DNA of 64,000 nt from Synechococcales cyanobacterium C42_A2020_086 (lineage in GTDB: Bacteria > Cyanobacteriota > Cyanobacteriia > Elainellales > Elainellaceae), in NCBI GenBank assembly GCA_015272325.1, contig JACYLU010000001.1:186001-250000 (forward strand). The letters are read 5' to 3'. The notes beneath the pieces were generated by a model. That model was given only the letters and a program-made list of their open reading frames with translations. It ran no database searches and was not told the origin of the DNA. Below are positions 56,134 through 64,000 of the stretch, piece by piece. The position numbers and the translations under genes were made by a program. How positions within the stretch are numbered: position 1 is the first letter of the stretch; each line of letters begins with the position of its first letter.

Positions 56134-56426
56134 CAAGTTTTTCAGCTTGGTGGTATTCATAGTAAGGTCATTGCCGTCTGCTCAGATGGCTCAAGCGAGC
56201 AGGCAATAGAATGCAGCAATAGGTGCAGGTATCAAATTGGGTGCCCAGTCAAGCATCCGTTCGGTGGAGACACTTTTGGGCAACACAAGGCGCTACAATA
56301 GCTCGGCTGCAAGTACCTGCTGGTAGCACCTGTCAGTCAGCAACCGCTCAAGGGCTGCGTCGAGCACCTTTTGCTTGTTTTTTGTTTTGTCAATTTACTT
56401 TATCCGTTCACACAGGGTCTGGAATT

Positions 56427-57842
56427 GTGGTTAATACACCGCCATCTTCATCGCAAACCTGGAGCCAACGGTTTGAATCTGCGCTGCATCCAGCTATCGC
56501 TCGATTCAACGCCAGTATTGGATTCGATATTGAGCTAATTGAATACGACCTGACCGGCTCCCAGGCTCACGCCCAGATGCTAGCCAAAACGGGCATTATT
56601 ACTCCCGAAGAAGGAGAACAGCTAGTGGCAGGGTTAGAGCAGATTCGACAGGAATACCGTCAGGGACTATTTCAACCAGGCGTTGAGGCTGAAGATGTGC
56701 ATTTTGCTGTAGAGCGACGGCTCACTGAGTTGGTAGGTGATGTCGGCAAAAAGCTGCACACGGCTCGCTCTCGCAATGACCAAGTCGGCACGGACATCCG
56801 TCTGTATCTGCGGGAGCAAATCACGCAAATGCGGCGGCAGATCCTGGAGTTTCAGGCGGTGCTGCTGCAGTTGGCAGAGCAGCACGTAGAGACGCTGATT
56901 CCTGGCTATACCCACTTGCAGCGCGCCCAACCCCTCAGCTTGGCACATCATCTGCTCGCCTACGTGGAAATGACTCAGCGCGACTGGCAGCGCCTTGGCG
57001 AAATTTATCAACGGGTGAATACCTCTCCCTTGGGCAGCGGAGCCTTAGCCGGCACAACCTTTCCTATCGATCGCCATTACTCGGCCGAGCTACTGCAGTT
57101 TGGCAGTGTCTATGCCAATAGCCTTGATGCCGTCAGCGATCGCGATTTTGCCATCGAGTTCCTCTGCGCCGCGAGCTTGGTCATGGTGCATCTCTCACGC
57201 CTTTCGGAAGAGGTGATTCTCTGGGCCTCGGAAGAATTTGGCTTTGTGACACTCAAGGATAGCTGCTCCACAGGGTCTAGCATTATGCCACAGAAAAAGA
57301 ACCCAGATGTGCCTGAGCTGGTGCGCGGCAAAGCAGGACGAGTGTTTGGGCATTTGCAGGCGCTCTTAGTGATGATGAAAGGGCTGCCCCTGGCCTACAA
57401 CAAGGATCTTCAAGAAGATAAAGAGGCGTTGTTTGATAGCGTTAAAACCGTGCGAGCCTGCCTAGAAGCAATGACAATTTTGATGTCTGAAGGACTAGAA
57501 TTCCGAACACAGCGGCTGAATCAAGCGGTAGCAGAAGATTTCTCGAATGCCACGGATGTAGCAGATTATCTAGCTGCCAAAGGGGTACCGTTCCGCGAGG
57601 CCTACAATTTAGTGGGGAAGGTCGTAAAAACCTCTCTAGCAGCGGGCAAATTGCTCAAGGATTTAACTCTTGACGAGTGGCAAGCCCTGCATCCAGCATT
57701 TGCAGCTGATATCTACGACGCCATTGCACCCCGCCAAGTCGTAGCGGCTCGAAACAGCTTTGGCGGCACCGGATTTGAGCAAGTCCGGCAGGCGCTGCAA
57801 ACAGCTCGACAGCGGTGGTTACAGTCTGAGGCAGCTCACTAA
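56427..57842 (+). CDS. argH: Argininosuccinate lyase
   Basis: It splits argininosuccinate into arginine and fumarate, the last step of arginine synthesis. The frame is open from 56223, but the first 68 residues are not conserved; GTG 56427 gives 471 aa beginning (M)[15 protein letters not shown], which fits the family. The signature [12 protein letters not shown] (near 282-293) contains the catalytic serine. [12 protein letters not shown] and [10 protein letters not shown] are further conserved blocks. The 360 bp upstream hold a small duplication and the probable promoter. Confidence 0.95.
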   Translation: MVNTPPSSSQTWSQRFESALHPAIARFNASIGFDIELIEYDLTGSQAHAQMLAKTGIITPEEGEQLVAGLEQIRQEYRQGLFQPGVEAEDVHFAVERRLTELVGDVGKKLHTARSRNDQVGTDIRLYLREQITQMRRQILEFQAVLLQLAEQHVETLIPGYTHLQRAQPLSLAHHLLAYVEMTQRDWQRLGEIYQRVNTSPLGSGALAGTTFPIDRHYSAELLQFGSVYANSLDAVSDRDFAIEFLCAASLVMVHLSRLSEEVILWASEEFGFVTLKDSCSTGSSIMPQKKNPDVPELVRGKAGRVFGHLQALLVMMKGLPLAYNKDLQEDKEALFDSVKTVRACLEAMTILMSEGLEFRTQRLNQAVAEDFSNATDVADYLAAKGVPFREAYNLVGKVVKTSLAAGKLLKDLTLDEWQALHPAFAADIYDAIAPRQVVAARNSFGGTGFEQVRQALQTARQRWLQSEAAH

Positions 57843-58034
57843 ACCGCTAGTCCGTTGCTTCTGGTTTTGAGGGCAGAATGCTAGCCTCCGCCTGAGGAAA
57901 CTACTTAGCAGAACTTTCAGTTGAAGAAAGGTTGAAGATCTTTAAGTAAACCTAAAAAATCCTTGATCTTAACGAGGGCATTAAAGTTCCTTCGCTACGA
58001 TGATCAACTGGATGGCTCTCTGGCATGACGACCT

Positions 58035-58340
58035 ATGCTGACTCAGGAATTCGATCAAGAAACGGAGCAATACTGGACTGATCTACTAGCTCGGGAACAA
58101 ATGACGAGCGAGGAATTACTCAAGACGTTGATCCGCGAGCGCTGGGCTGCGTTGCAGCAGTCTCCATCGGATCAGACAGCAGATCAGACTCAGACAATAT
58201 CAGATCAGACCCTTCCGGTTGCATCACCAGCAATAACCCCATCAGACGTCACCGCTTCAGCCGCACCACAACCTAAACAACCTAAACCGAAAAACCCCAA
58301 GCAAGCTATTGCCGAATTTGTTCGCAAGAAAGCGCGTTAG
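58035..58340 (+). CDS. Small protein with helical N-terminus and low-complexity basic tail
   Basis: The product is 101 aa from ATG 58035. Residues 1-42 look like two helices (EQYWTDLLAREQMTSEELL, KTLIRERWAAL). The middle repeats SDQT/DQT three times, and the end is Pro/Lys-rich (KQPKPKNPKQAIAEFVRKK). I recognise no family. It is plausible as a small DNA- or RNA-associated protein, but only composition supports that. Confidence 0.6.
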   Translation: MLTQEFDQETEQYWTDLLAREQMTSEELLKTLIRERWAALQQSPSDQTADQTQTISDQTLPVASPAITPSDVTASAAPQPKQPKPKNPKQAIAEFVRKKAR

Positions 58341-58601
58341 GTTGAGGGAAGGCACAATTAGCGCAGCAGAGCATCCCTGAGGCTTCTAGGCTCTACCCTC
58401 TGCATCCATTCACCGATTTGCAGTGCATTTTCAGCGATTGATCTGCCCAGGGAAACGCTCCATACATCGGGAGGCAATGCCGCTTTGCCTCCTTTTTGCT
58501 AGCCTGTTCGAGTGATTCGTTCACCGAGCTGTCTCCGGTCTAGGGCGATGATCGTTTGATGATGATGATCGTTTGCCGCCGAGACTCGGGTAGCAGGTCC
58601 T

Positions 58602-59045
58602 TCAGGAACAGGCGGAGAGCGGGGCGTGGGCAGCCAACAATGCCTTTGCTCTAGCTATGTCGTAGGGAAACGGTTTACGCAGCGGACGATAATCGCGATC
58701 GTGGGCTGGTCCATGGCGGAGCACGGCGTTGACCAACATGCAGGTGTCTTGGCTTAGGTTAATCGCTCCGTGGGGAATACCAGGGGGAATGGTGACTACT
58801 TGGGGCTGGTCTTCACTAAGGGGAATATACTCGTAGCGACGGTTTTGCAGAACGACCAACACAAAGCTGCCTCGGACAACTAGCAGTTGATCCGTCTGAA
58901 AGTGATGCACAAACAGGTCATCGATCAGCCCCGCTGGAATTTGTGCGAGCAAGGTTTCGTGGCTTGATTGGGGTGTATAGAACTCCACCATGCCGCTTTT
59001 GATGGAATCTAGCCGGCGAACCTCAACTTGGCTGATCAGAGCCAT
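58602..59045 (-). CDS. Cupin-fold protein, sugar-epimerase-like
   Basis: The product is 147 aa from ATG 59045. The cupin core reads LFVHHFQTDQLLVVRGSFVLVV, then YEYIPLSEDQPQVVTIPPGIPHG and INLSQDTCMLVNAV, as in dTDP-4-dehydrorhamnose 3,5-epimerase-related single-domain cupins. The metal or substrate residues (His-His, later His) are partly present, but the epimerase catalytic set is not complete by eye. No sugar-nucleotide genes lie nearby. Confidence 0.78.
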   Translation of the reverse strand: MALISQVEVRRLDSIKSGMVEFYTPQSSHETLLAQIPAGLIDDLFVHHFQTDQLLVVRGSFVLVVLQNRRYEYIPLSEDQPQVVTIPPGIPHGAINLSQDTCMLVNAVLRHGPAHDRDYRPLRKPFPYDIARAKALLAAHAPLSACS

Positions 59046-59182
59046 ACTGAACCTCCTATGCCGTTTCGCTTACCGCTGTCACTACCAGCATAGAATACCC
59101 CATCGTAAAATTTTGTTTCAACAATCACAACGAATGCACAAAATATGCATTGTGAGTGTGCTGATCAAGTGCGCCGGCACAG

Positions 59183-59962
59183 CTAGTGCAGAATTTGTGA
59201 CAGGAACTTCTTTGTCCGCTCTTCTTTGGGGTTGCTGAAGAACTCTGCTGGCGTCGCTTCTTCAACCAGCAGCCCGTCTGCCATCAGCACTACGCGATCG
59301 GCAACTTCTCGCGCAAAGCCAACTTCGTGGGTGACGCAGACCATTGTGATTCCTGAGTTTGCCAAGGTGCGCATCACATCCAGCACCTCCCGCACCATCT
59401 CAGGGTCGAGGGCCGAGGTGGGTTCGTCAAACAGCATGATTTTGGGCTGCATCGCTAGGGCACGGGCAATCGCCACGCGCTGCTGCTGTCCACCCGAGAG
59501 CTGACCAGGATATTTATGGGCTTGGTTGAGGATGCCAACCCGCTCCAGGAGCTGCATGGCCACTTCTTCGGCCTTGGCTTTTGGCCAGCGCCGCACCCAT
59601 TTGGGAGCTAGGGTCACGTTGTCTAACACCGTTAGGTGGGGGAAGAGATTGAACTGCTGAAACACCATGCCGACCTCACGGCGAATGGCATCAATGTTTT
59701 TCAAATCGTGGGAGAGCTGAATGCCGTCGATCTCAATTGACCCTTTTTGATAAGGTTCCAGGGCATTGAACGTCCGAATAAAGGTCGATTTACCAGAACC
59801 CGAGGGACCCATGACCACAACGACTTCTCCCTTGGCTACGGTGAGGCTAACGCCCTTTAGCACATGGAAGTTATTGTCGTACCACTTCTCGACATCTCTG
59901 GCGATGATGATGGGTTCAGCCCCGGTTTGAGAGTCCGCCATTTCCATTTGAGGTTGGGTCAT
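59183..59962 (-). CDS. Polar amino acid ABC transporter, ATP-binding protein (GlnQ/BgtA type)
   Basis: The product is 259 aa from ATG 59962. Walker [10 protein letters not shown] (52-60), signature LSGGQQQR (155-162), Walker [13 protein letters not shown] (175-186) and the H-loop THEVGFA are intact. The [16 protein letters not shown] stretch identifies the polar amino acid (PAAT) subfamily. It is the last gene of the operon, 231 bp behind the second permease. In cyanobacteria this ATPase is often shared between several Nat permeases. Confidence 0.94.
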   Translation of the reverse strand: MTQPQMEMADSQTGAEPIIIARDVEKWYDNNFHVLKGVSLTVAKGEVVVVMGPSGSGKSTFIRTFNALEPYQKGSIEIDGIQLSHDLKNIDAIRREVGMVFQQFNLFPHLTVLDNVTLAPKWVRRWPKAKAEEVAMQLLERVGILNQAHKYPGQLSGGQQQRVAIARALAMQPKIMLFDEPTSALDPEMVREVLDVMRTLANSGITMVCVTHEVGFAREVADRVVLMADGLLVEEATPAEFFSNPKEERTKKFLSQILH

Positions 59963-60193
59963 AGTTGTCCTGTGTAATAAAGGTCGCTAATTGAAATGAG
60001 GCACTATGTGAACGAATGCACGAGGTGGGTTAAGTGAGGGTTCATGAGGGACGGTTGGGGGGACTTAAGTTCATTCTAGGCTGGGAATCCCTGACTCTCG
60101 ACGGTTTTGCTGCTTTTCACCTTAGGCGAAGAAGAACCCCGCAAACGGTCAAGCCGAGTACAGTTGAGAGCCACACACCTACAGCTGCACACC

Positions 60194-61453
60194 TTAGCCG
60201 CCATCGGGTCGAGCGGTAGTCAATGCCGGCTCCACCGCCCGTCTAGGAGCACTCAACTGTTTCTCTAGGCGGCGGCTAGCTGAGGACATGGCATAGCAGC
60301 AGAGGAAGTAGATCAGCCCAATGAACAGATAGACTTCACCACTACGACCGAGATACTGCGGGTTCGCCAGAATCGCCTGTCCCATGCCCAGCAGTTCTGT
60401 CAGTCCCACGATTGCCAGCAGCGAGGTGTCTTTGAATAAGCTGATGAACTGCCCCACGATTGTCGGAATTACCGCTTTCAACGCCTGCGGCAGCACAATC
60501 AGCGATGTCGTCAGCAGAGGGTTCATTCCCAGCGCCTTGGCCGCTTCCGATTGCCCTCGGGGAACAGACTGCAAGCCACCTCTGACGTTTTCTGCTAAGT
60601 AGGCAGCACTAAACAGCGTAAAGCCAACAATGGCTCGCATGACTCGTTCGGTGCGGATCTGCGGCGGCAGGGCCATTGGCACCAGAAGCTGTGAGGCAAA
60701 CAGAATCGTGATCAGCGGTAGCCCGCGAATCACCTCGATATAGAGCACCGAAAGCCCGCGAATCACAGGCAGATCGCTGCGTCGCCCTAGTGCCAGCAGC
60801 ACTCCCAGCGGAAACGACAGCACAATACTGACCGCTGCTACTAGTATCGTAAGCAGCAGCCCGCCCAGATCATCGAGCCTGACCGTGCGGCCGATAATCA
60901 AGCCGCGAATGAGCGCAAACGAGAGCAGGAACCCAACCAACCAGAGCAGCGGTAACCAGGTGCCCAACTGCGGCTTGGCCCGCCCAATTGCCTGACCAGC
61001 AAAGCCGGTCAACACCAACAGCACCAGCAATCCTAGGGCCAGCGCAATCGAGACTGGATTGGTCAGCAGCGCTAGCACCACCACGATGATGGCTGCCAAA
61101 ACCCCTAGCGTGATCAGTGCCCGCCGATCGAGCAGTCGCGCTTGCCGAGCCAGCACGCCCCAGGAGAAGCCACCCACAGCAGCAATTACCGCCACGCCCA
61201 ACCAAACCTGCCAAATAAACTCCACCGGATAACGTCCGACGAGGAGCAGCCGGAAGTTGCTGGGCAGAACATCCCATTGGGCTTGGGTTAAGGCCCAGCC
61301 CAGGAGACTAGTGGTCACCCAGATCAGCAGCAGTAGACTGATGATCGTCAGCAGGGTGTTGAACCAGCTACTAAACAGATTTTTCTTAGCCCAGGCCCAG
61401 GGTCCGAGCTGATTAACCGGAGGAGCCGAAAATTGCGGAGTGGTGGTCGTCAT
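60194..61453 (-). CDS. natH: Amino acid ABC transporter permease (NatH/AapM type)
   Basis: The product is 419 aa from ATG 61453, with about eight to nine membrane helices. The long N-terminal half (about 1-190) precedes the core permease domain, as in AapM/NatH. The coupling region EAAKALGMNPLLTTSLIVLPQ (the EAA loop) and IEVIRGLPLITILF are present. It follows natG after 8 bp. It should form a heterodimer with NatG for neutral and acidic amino acids (N-II system). Confidence 0.9.
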   Translation of the reverse strand: MTTTTPQFSAPPVNQLGPWAWAKKNLFSSWFNTLLTIISLLLLIWVTTSLLGWALTQAQWDVLPSNFRLLLVGRYPVEFIWQVWLGVAVIAAVGGFSWGVLARQARLLDRRALITLGVLAAIIVVVLALLTNPVSIALALGLLVLLVLTGFAGQAIGRAKPQLGTWLPLLWLVGFLLSFALIRGLIIGRTVRLDDLGGLLLTILVAAVSIVLSFPLGVLLALGRRSDLPVIRGLSVLYIEVIRGLPLITILFASQLLVPMALPPQIRTERVMRAIVGFTLFSAAYLAENVRGGLQSVPRGQSEAAKALGMNPLLTTSLIVLPQALKAVIPTIVGQFISLFKDTSLLAIVGLTELLGMGQAILANPQYLGRSGEVYLFIGLIYFLCCYAMSSASRRLEKQLSAPRRAVEPALTTARPDGG

Positions 61454-61461
61454 GGCAGTGC

Positions 61462-62619
61462 CTATCGTTCTTTGATCTGGACGCGCTGGTTAAGTCCATT
61501 CATAATCAGGGAAATGATCAGGTTGATCGTTAAGTAAACGATCATGATCAGCAAGAGCACCTGCAGGACTCGCCCGGTTTGGTTATTAATGGTGAAGGCA
61601 ACTTGGAAGAAGTCAGGGAATGCGATTCCGGCTGCCAGACTAGAGTTCTTCGCTAGGTTGAGGTATTCGCTGGTCAGCGGCGGAATCATTACCCGCAGTG
61701 CTTGCGGAAACACCACTAGCCGCATGGTCAATCCAGACTGCAATCCTAGGGCCTGCGATGCCTCCCACTGCCCTTTCGACACAGATTGGATGCCGGCTCG
61801 CACCACCTCGGCAATGAAGGCAGCAGTGTAGAACACTAGCCCAAATAGCAGCGCCCCAAACTCTGAGGACAGGTATAGCCCGCCATCGACGGAATTACCA
61901 GTAAATTGCGGTGCCTCCCATTCCAGCCCAAAGAGGAGTGCCAGTACGCCAATCACCGCGAGGGCAATGACGGCGATCTGATAGTTTCTGCCCACTGAGC
62001 CACCCTGCAACTCCATGACTTTCAGGCGGCGCTGCCAAAGGATAAGTCCCAAAATGATGCTCGCCACGATCAGAATCAAAGCAATAGTGGTGCGCAGCGA
62101 GCTAGCCGGCCAGAGGATGTGCATTCCCTTGTTCGACAAGTACGTAGCGGCGGGCAAACGCAATGGATTCTCAATGGACGGCAATTTGAGAAACCCTGCC
62201 TGATAGATCAAAAAGAGCTGTAGCAGCAGCGGCGTGTTGCGGAAGATTTCTACATAGACCAAAGCAAGCTGCCGCACTAACCAGTTGTTTGACAGGCGGG
62301 CAATCCCAACTACAATGCCTAGCAGCGTTGCCAAAACAATGCCCAGGAGAGCCACCCGCAGAGTATTGACGATGCCCACGAGCAACGCCCGTCCGAAGGT
62401 GTCAGTGGAGCTGTAGGGAATCGCCGTATCGCCAATGCTAAAGCCAGCCGGGCTATTAAGGAAACCGAAGCCAGGGGGCAGACCTAGCCGCCGCAGGTTG
62501 ACAGAAACGTTATTGACGATGATTGCCCCGATGACCAGAATCACCGCCAAGACGATCACCTGCCCTACAATCTTCAGGACACGGTCGTCTCGCCAAAACG
62601 GAATTTTTTGTTCGTCCAT
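61462..62619 (-). CDS. natG: Amino acid ABC transporter permease (NatG/AapQ type)
   Basis: I choose ATG 62619 (385 aa, MDEQKIPFWRDDRVLKIVGQ); a TTG six codons upstream is the alternative. About eight membrane helices. A large periplasmic insertion (about 40-90, and another near 150-230) is typical of the AapQ type. The EAA loop reads EASQALGLQSGLTMRLVVFPQ, and YVEIFRNTPLLLQLFLIYQ is the other hallmark. It is the second gene of the operon, 219 bp from the binding-protein gene. Confidence 0.9.
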   Translation of the reverse strand: MDEQKIPFWRDDRVLKIVGQVIVLAVILVIGAIIVNNVSVNLRRLGLPPGFGFLNSPAGFSIGDTAIPYSSTDTFGRALLVGIVNTLRVALLGIVLATLLGIVVGIARLSNNWLVRQLALVYVEIFRNTPLLLQLFLIYQAGFLKLPSIENPLRLPAATYLSNKGMHILWPASSLRTTIALILIVASIILGLILWQRRLKVMELQGGSVGRNYQIAVIALAVIGVLALLFGLEWEAPQFTGNSVDGGLYLSSEFGALLFGLVFYTAAFIAEVVRAGIQSVSKGQWEASQALGLQSGLTMRLVVFPQALRVMIPPLTSEYLNLAKNSSLAAGIAFPDFFQVAFTINNQTGRVLQVLLLIMIVYLTINLIISLIMNGLNQRVQIKER

Positions 62620-62703
62620 AATGTATCCAGGTTGCAACCCGTCGCCGAAGCCAGAGTTAACAGAGAGAACACTCTGTAGAGACCGTAGAGAGCAGCAGAT
62701 TAG

Positions 62704-62731
62704 AGAGATTAGTAATCAGAGATTAGTAATC
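62704..62731. repeat. Perfect 14-bp tandem duplication
   Basis: AGAGATTAGTAATC occurs twice head to tail, in the gap between the binding-protein and first permease genes. Confidence 0.92.
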
Positions 62732-62838
62732 AGAAGTTAGAAACCAGAAGCAAAGATAAGATAAGCCATCTAGAAGCCAGCAGGCATGAACATGGCAAGC
62801 CACGACAACATTCCTGCTGACCTCCCGAAGCGTTTGCC

Positions 62839-63897
62839 CTAGCGGAAGGGCGGCGAGTAGATCAACCCGCCGTTGGTCCAGAGTTCGTTGATACCGCGTT
62901 CCAGCTGAAAGGGATCGCCGATATTGCGCTTGTAGATCTCTCCGTAGTTGCCGACATGCTTAATGACTCGCACCATAAAGTCGTTCGGCAATCCCATATC
63001 GGATCCTAGGGTGCCTTCCTGACCCAGGAATCGCTTCACCTCTGGATCGGTCGTGGAGGCTTGCTGGTCCAAGTTAGCTTGGGTGATGCCCAACTCTTCT
63101 GCCTGGAAGGTGCCGAAGGTAATCCATTTCACAGCGTCGTACCATCTGGAGTCGTTGTTGCGCGTCACCGGACCTAGAGGTTCTTTAGAAAACACCTCAT
63201 CCAGAACCACATAGTTGTCGGGGTTGGGCAAGGATTTACGGCGAGCGGTGAGCTGCGAACGGTCAGAGGTGGCTGCTTGACAGCGCCCTTGAGCAAAGGC
63301 GGAGTAGAGCGCGTCCTCATCGTCAAACACAACCGGAGTAAAGGGAATATTAAGCTTGCGGAAGCGGTCGGTTAGGTTCTGCTCGGTTGTGGTTCCCGAC
63401 TGGACACAGATGGATCTGCCGCTGAGTCCGTTCAAGTCTTGAATGCCCGAAGCGGTCGTCACCATCATGCCTTGCCCATCAAAAAATGTCGTTGGGGCAA
63501 ACTCCAGTCCGAGGGCGGTGTCTCGGTTGATCGTCCAGGTTGTATTGCGGATCAACACATCAACTTCACCAGCAGCTAGGGCTGTGAATCGCTCTTGAGC
63601 GCTCAGATTGCGGAATTCTACTTTGGTCGGGTCATCAAAGAGCGCCGCCGCAATCGCTCGGCAGTAGTCCGCATCCATTCCGGAGTATTCGCCGTTGTTA
63701 TCCACAAAGCTAAAGCCAGGGAGCTGACCATTGACCCCGCAAATCAGCGATCCGCGACTAATCACCGTGTCTAAGGTGCTGCCTCCTGCCGGACCACCAC
63801 CGCCCTGAGCCACAGTGGTGTCATCAGGAGACGCGCAGGCAACTGCAACCACTGCCGTCAGCACGGTTGCTAGCAGCAGGGAAATCCATTTACGCAT
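62839..63897 (-). CDS. natF: Amino acid ABC transporter substrate-binding lipoprotein (NatF/AapJ type)
   Basis: I choose ATG 63897 (352 aa, MRKWISLLLATVLTAVVAVAC); eleven more residues are possible upstream. The signal peptide ends in AVAC, a lipobox with Cys21, so it is probably lipid-anchored. SRGSLICGVNGQLPGFSFVD and GMDADYCRAIAAALF are typical of the AapJ branch of SBP family 3, as is ICVQSGTTTEQNL. It is the first gene of the operon; its promoter must lie close to the right window edge. Confidence 0.92.
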   Translation of the reverse strand: MRKWISLLLATVLTAVVAVACASPDDTTVAQGGGGPAGGSTLDTVISRGSLICGVNGQLPGFSFVDNNGEYSGMDADYCRAIAAALFDDPTKVEFRNLSAQERFTALAAGEVDVLIRNTTWTINRDTALGLEFAPTTFFDGQGMMVTTASGIQDLNGLSGRSICVQSGTTTEQNLTDRFRKLNIPFTPVVFDDEDALYSAFAQGRCQAATSDRSQLTARRKSLPNPDNYVVLDEVFSKEPLGPVTRNNDSRWYDAVKWITFGTFQAEELGITQANLDQQASTTDPEVKRFLGQEGTLGSDMGLPNDFMVRVIKHVGNYGEIYKRNIGDPFQLERGINELWTNGGLIYSPPFR

Positions 63898-64000
63898 AAA
63901 ACTCTGTCTCTCACTTGAATCAATAAACAATCAATCAACGGTAGAAAAAGGAGAAAGCAAAGGGGGCATGGAAGCAATCCGATTTAGTAAAACCAGTGGA

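Noticed and set aside
56223-56426. N-terminal extension of ArgH by 68 residues
   Set aside because: The extension is not conserved in ArgH and runs through the intergenic leader; GTG 56427 gives the normal protein.

Overview
The window is cyanobacterial chromosome. Markers are petG and a cytochrome cM (photosynthetic and respiratory electron transfer), both the light-dependent (por) and light-independent (chlB) protochlorophyllide reductases, a fbp-tal-zwf-opcA operon, a DUF3493 protein, NatFGH-type amino-acid transport, a chorismate lyase of the cyanobacterial kind, a pentapeptide-repeat Ser/Thr kinase and scattered GCGATCGC (HIP1) octamers. Gene order is mosaic, as in filamentous or large-genome cyanobacteria. 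I cannot name a genus.

Layout. 1-6000: an FHA-flavoprotein fusion cut by the left edge, a small membrane protein, and a secreted FG-GAP propeller/RTX protein. 6000-7500: por. 7500-9950: a scrapyard holding an orphan sensor-like fragment, an IS3-type left end fused to a methyltransferase fragment, and a DUF4258-like gene split by a complete IS1-family element. 9950-17450: two membrane proteins, a pentapeptide protein, a seven-bladed secreted propeller, guaA with a structured leader, and a polytopic GT-C-like membrane protein. 17450-22500: a GrpB remnant, an IS256 remnant and two translationally coupled hybrid histidine kinases; this block carries five of the eight HIP1 sites I found. 22500-28000: chlB, hisH, rsmD, petG, cytM and a thioredoxin-like/MerR pair. 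28000-35500: fbp-tal-zwf-opcA on the minus strand, diverging from pfkA, then a FimT/GspH-like pseudopilin. 35700-44500: tRNA-Leu(GAG), chorismate lyase, pheS, surE, an MBL hydrolase, ribF, a MoxR ATPase and a calcineurin-like phosphatase. 44600-64000: a basic HTH protein, a 1.26-kb stretch without a recognisable gene, a kinase with pentapeptide tail, DUF3493, an FAD oxidoreductase, miaE, a GNAT protein, a small lipoprotein, ribD, a SpoIIE-type phosphatase, argH, a cupin, and an amino-acid ABC operon whose binding protein lies near the right edge.

How the genes work together. The best-defined unit is carbon catabolism: fructose-bisphosphatase, transaldolase, glucose-6-phosphate dehydrogenase and its activator OpcA form one oxidative pentose phosphate operon, with the redox cysteines of G6PDH (C187, C445) and a matching OpcA pair (C379, C385) present; pfkA, the opposite of fbp, is transcribed away from it. 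Chlorophyll synthesis is covered for light (por) and dark (chlB). Signalling is rich: an FHA reader, a Ser/Thr kinase, a SpoIIE-type phosphatase and two hybrid histidine kinases.

The most unusual signal is not a gene. Nearly every longer intergenic stretch holds a tandem duplication of a unique 9-15 bp unit, usually exactly two copies. I located more than a dozen perfect or nearly perfect cases, four of them in the 350 bp before hisH, and one in frame inside the pseudopilin leader.
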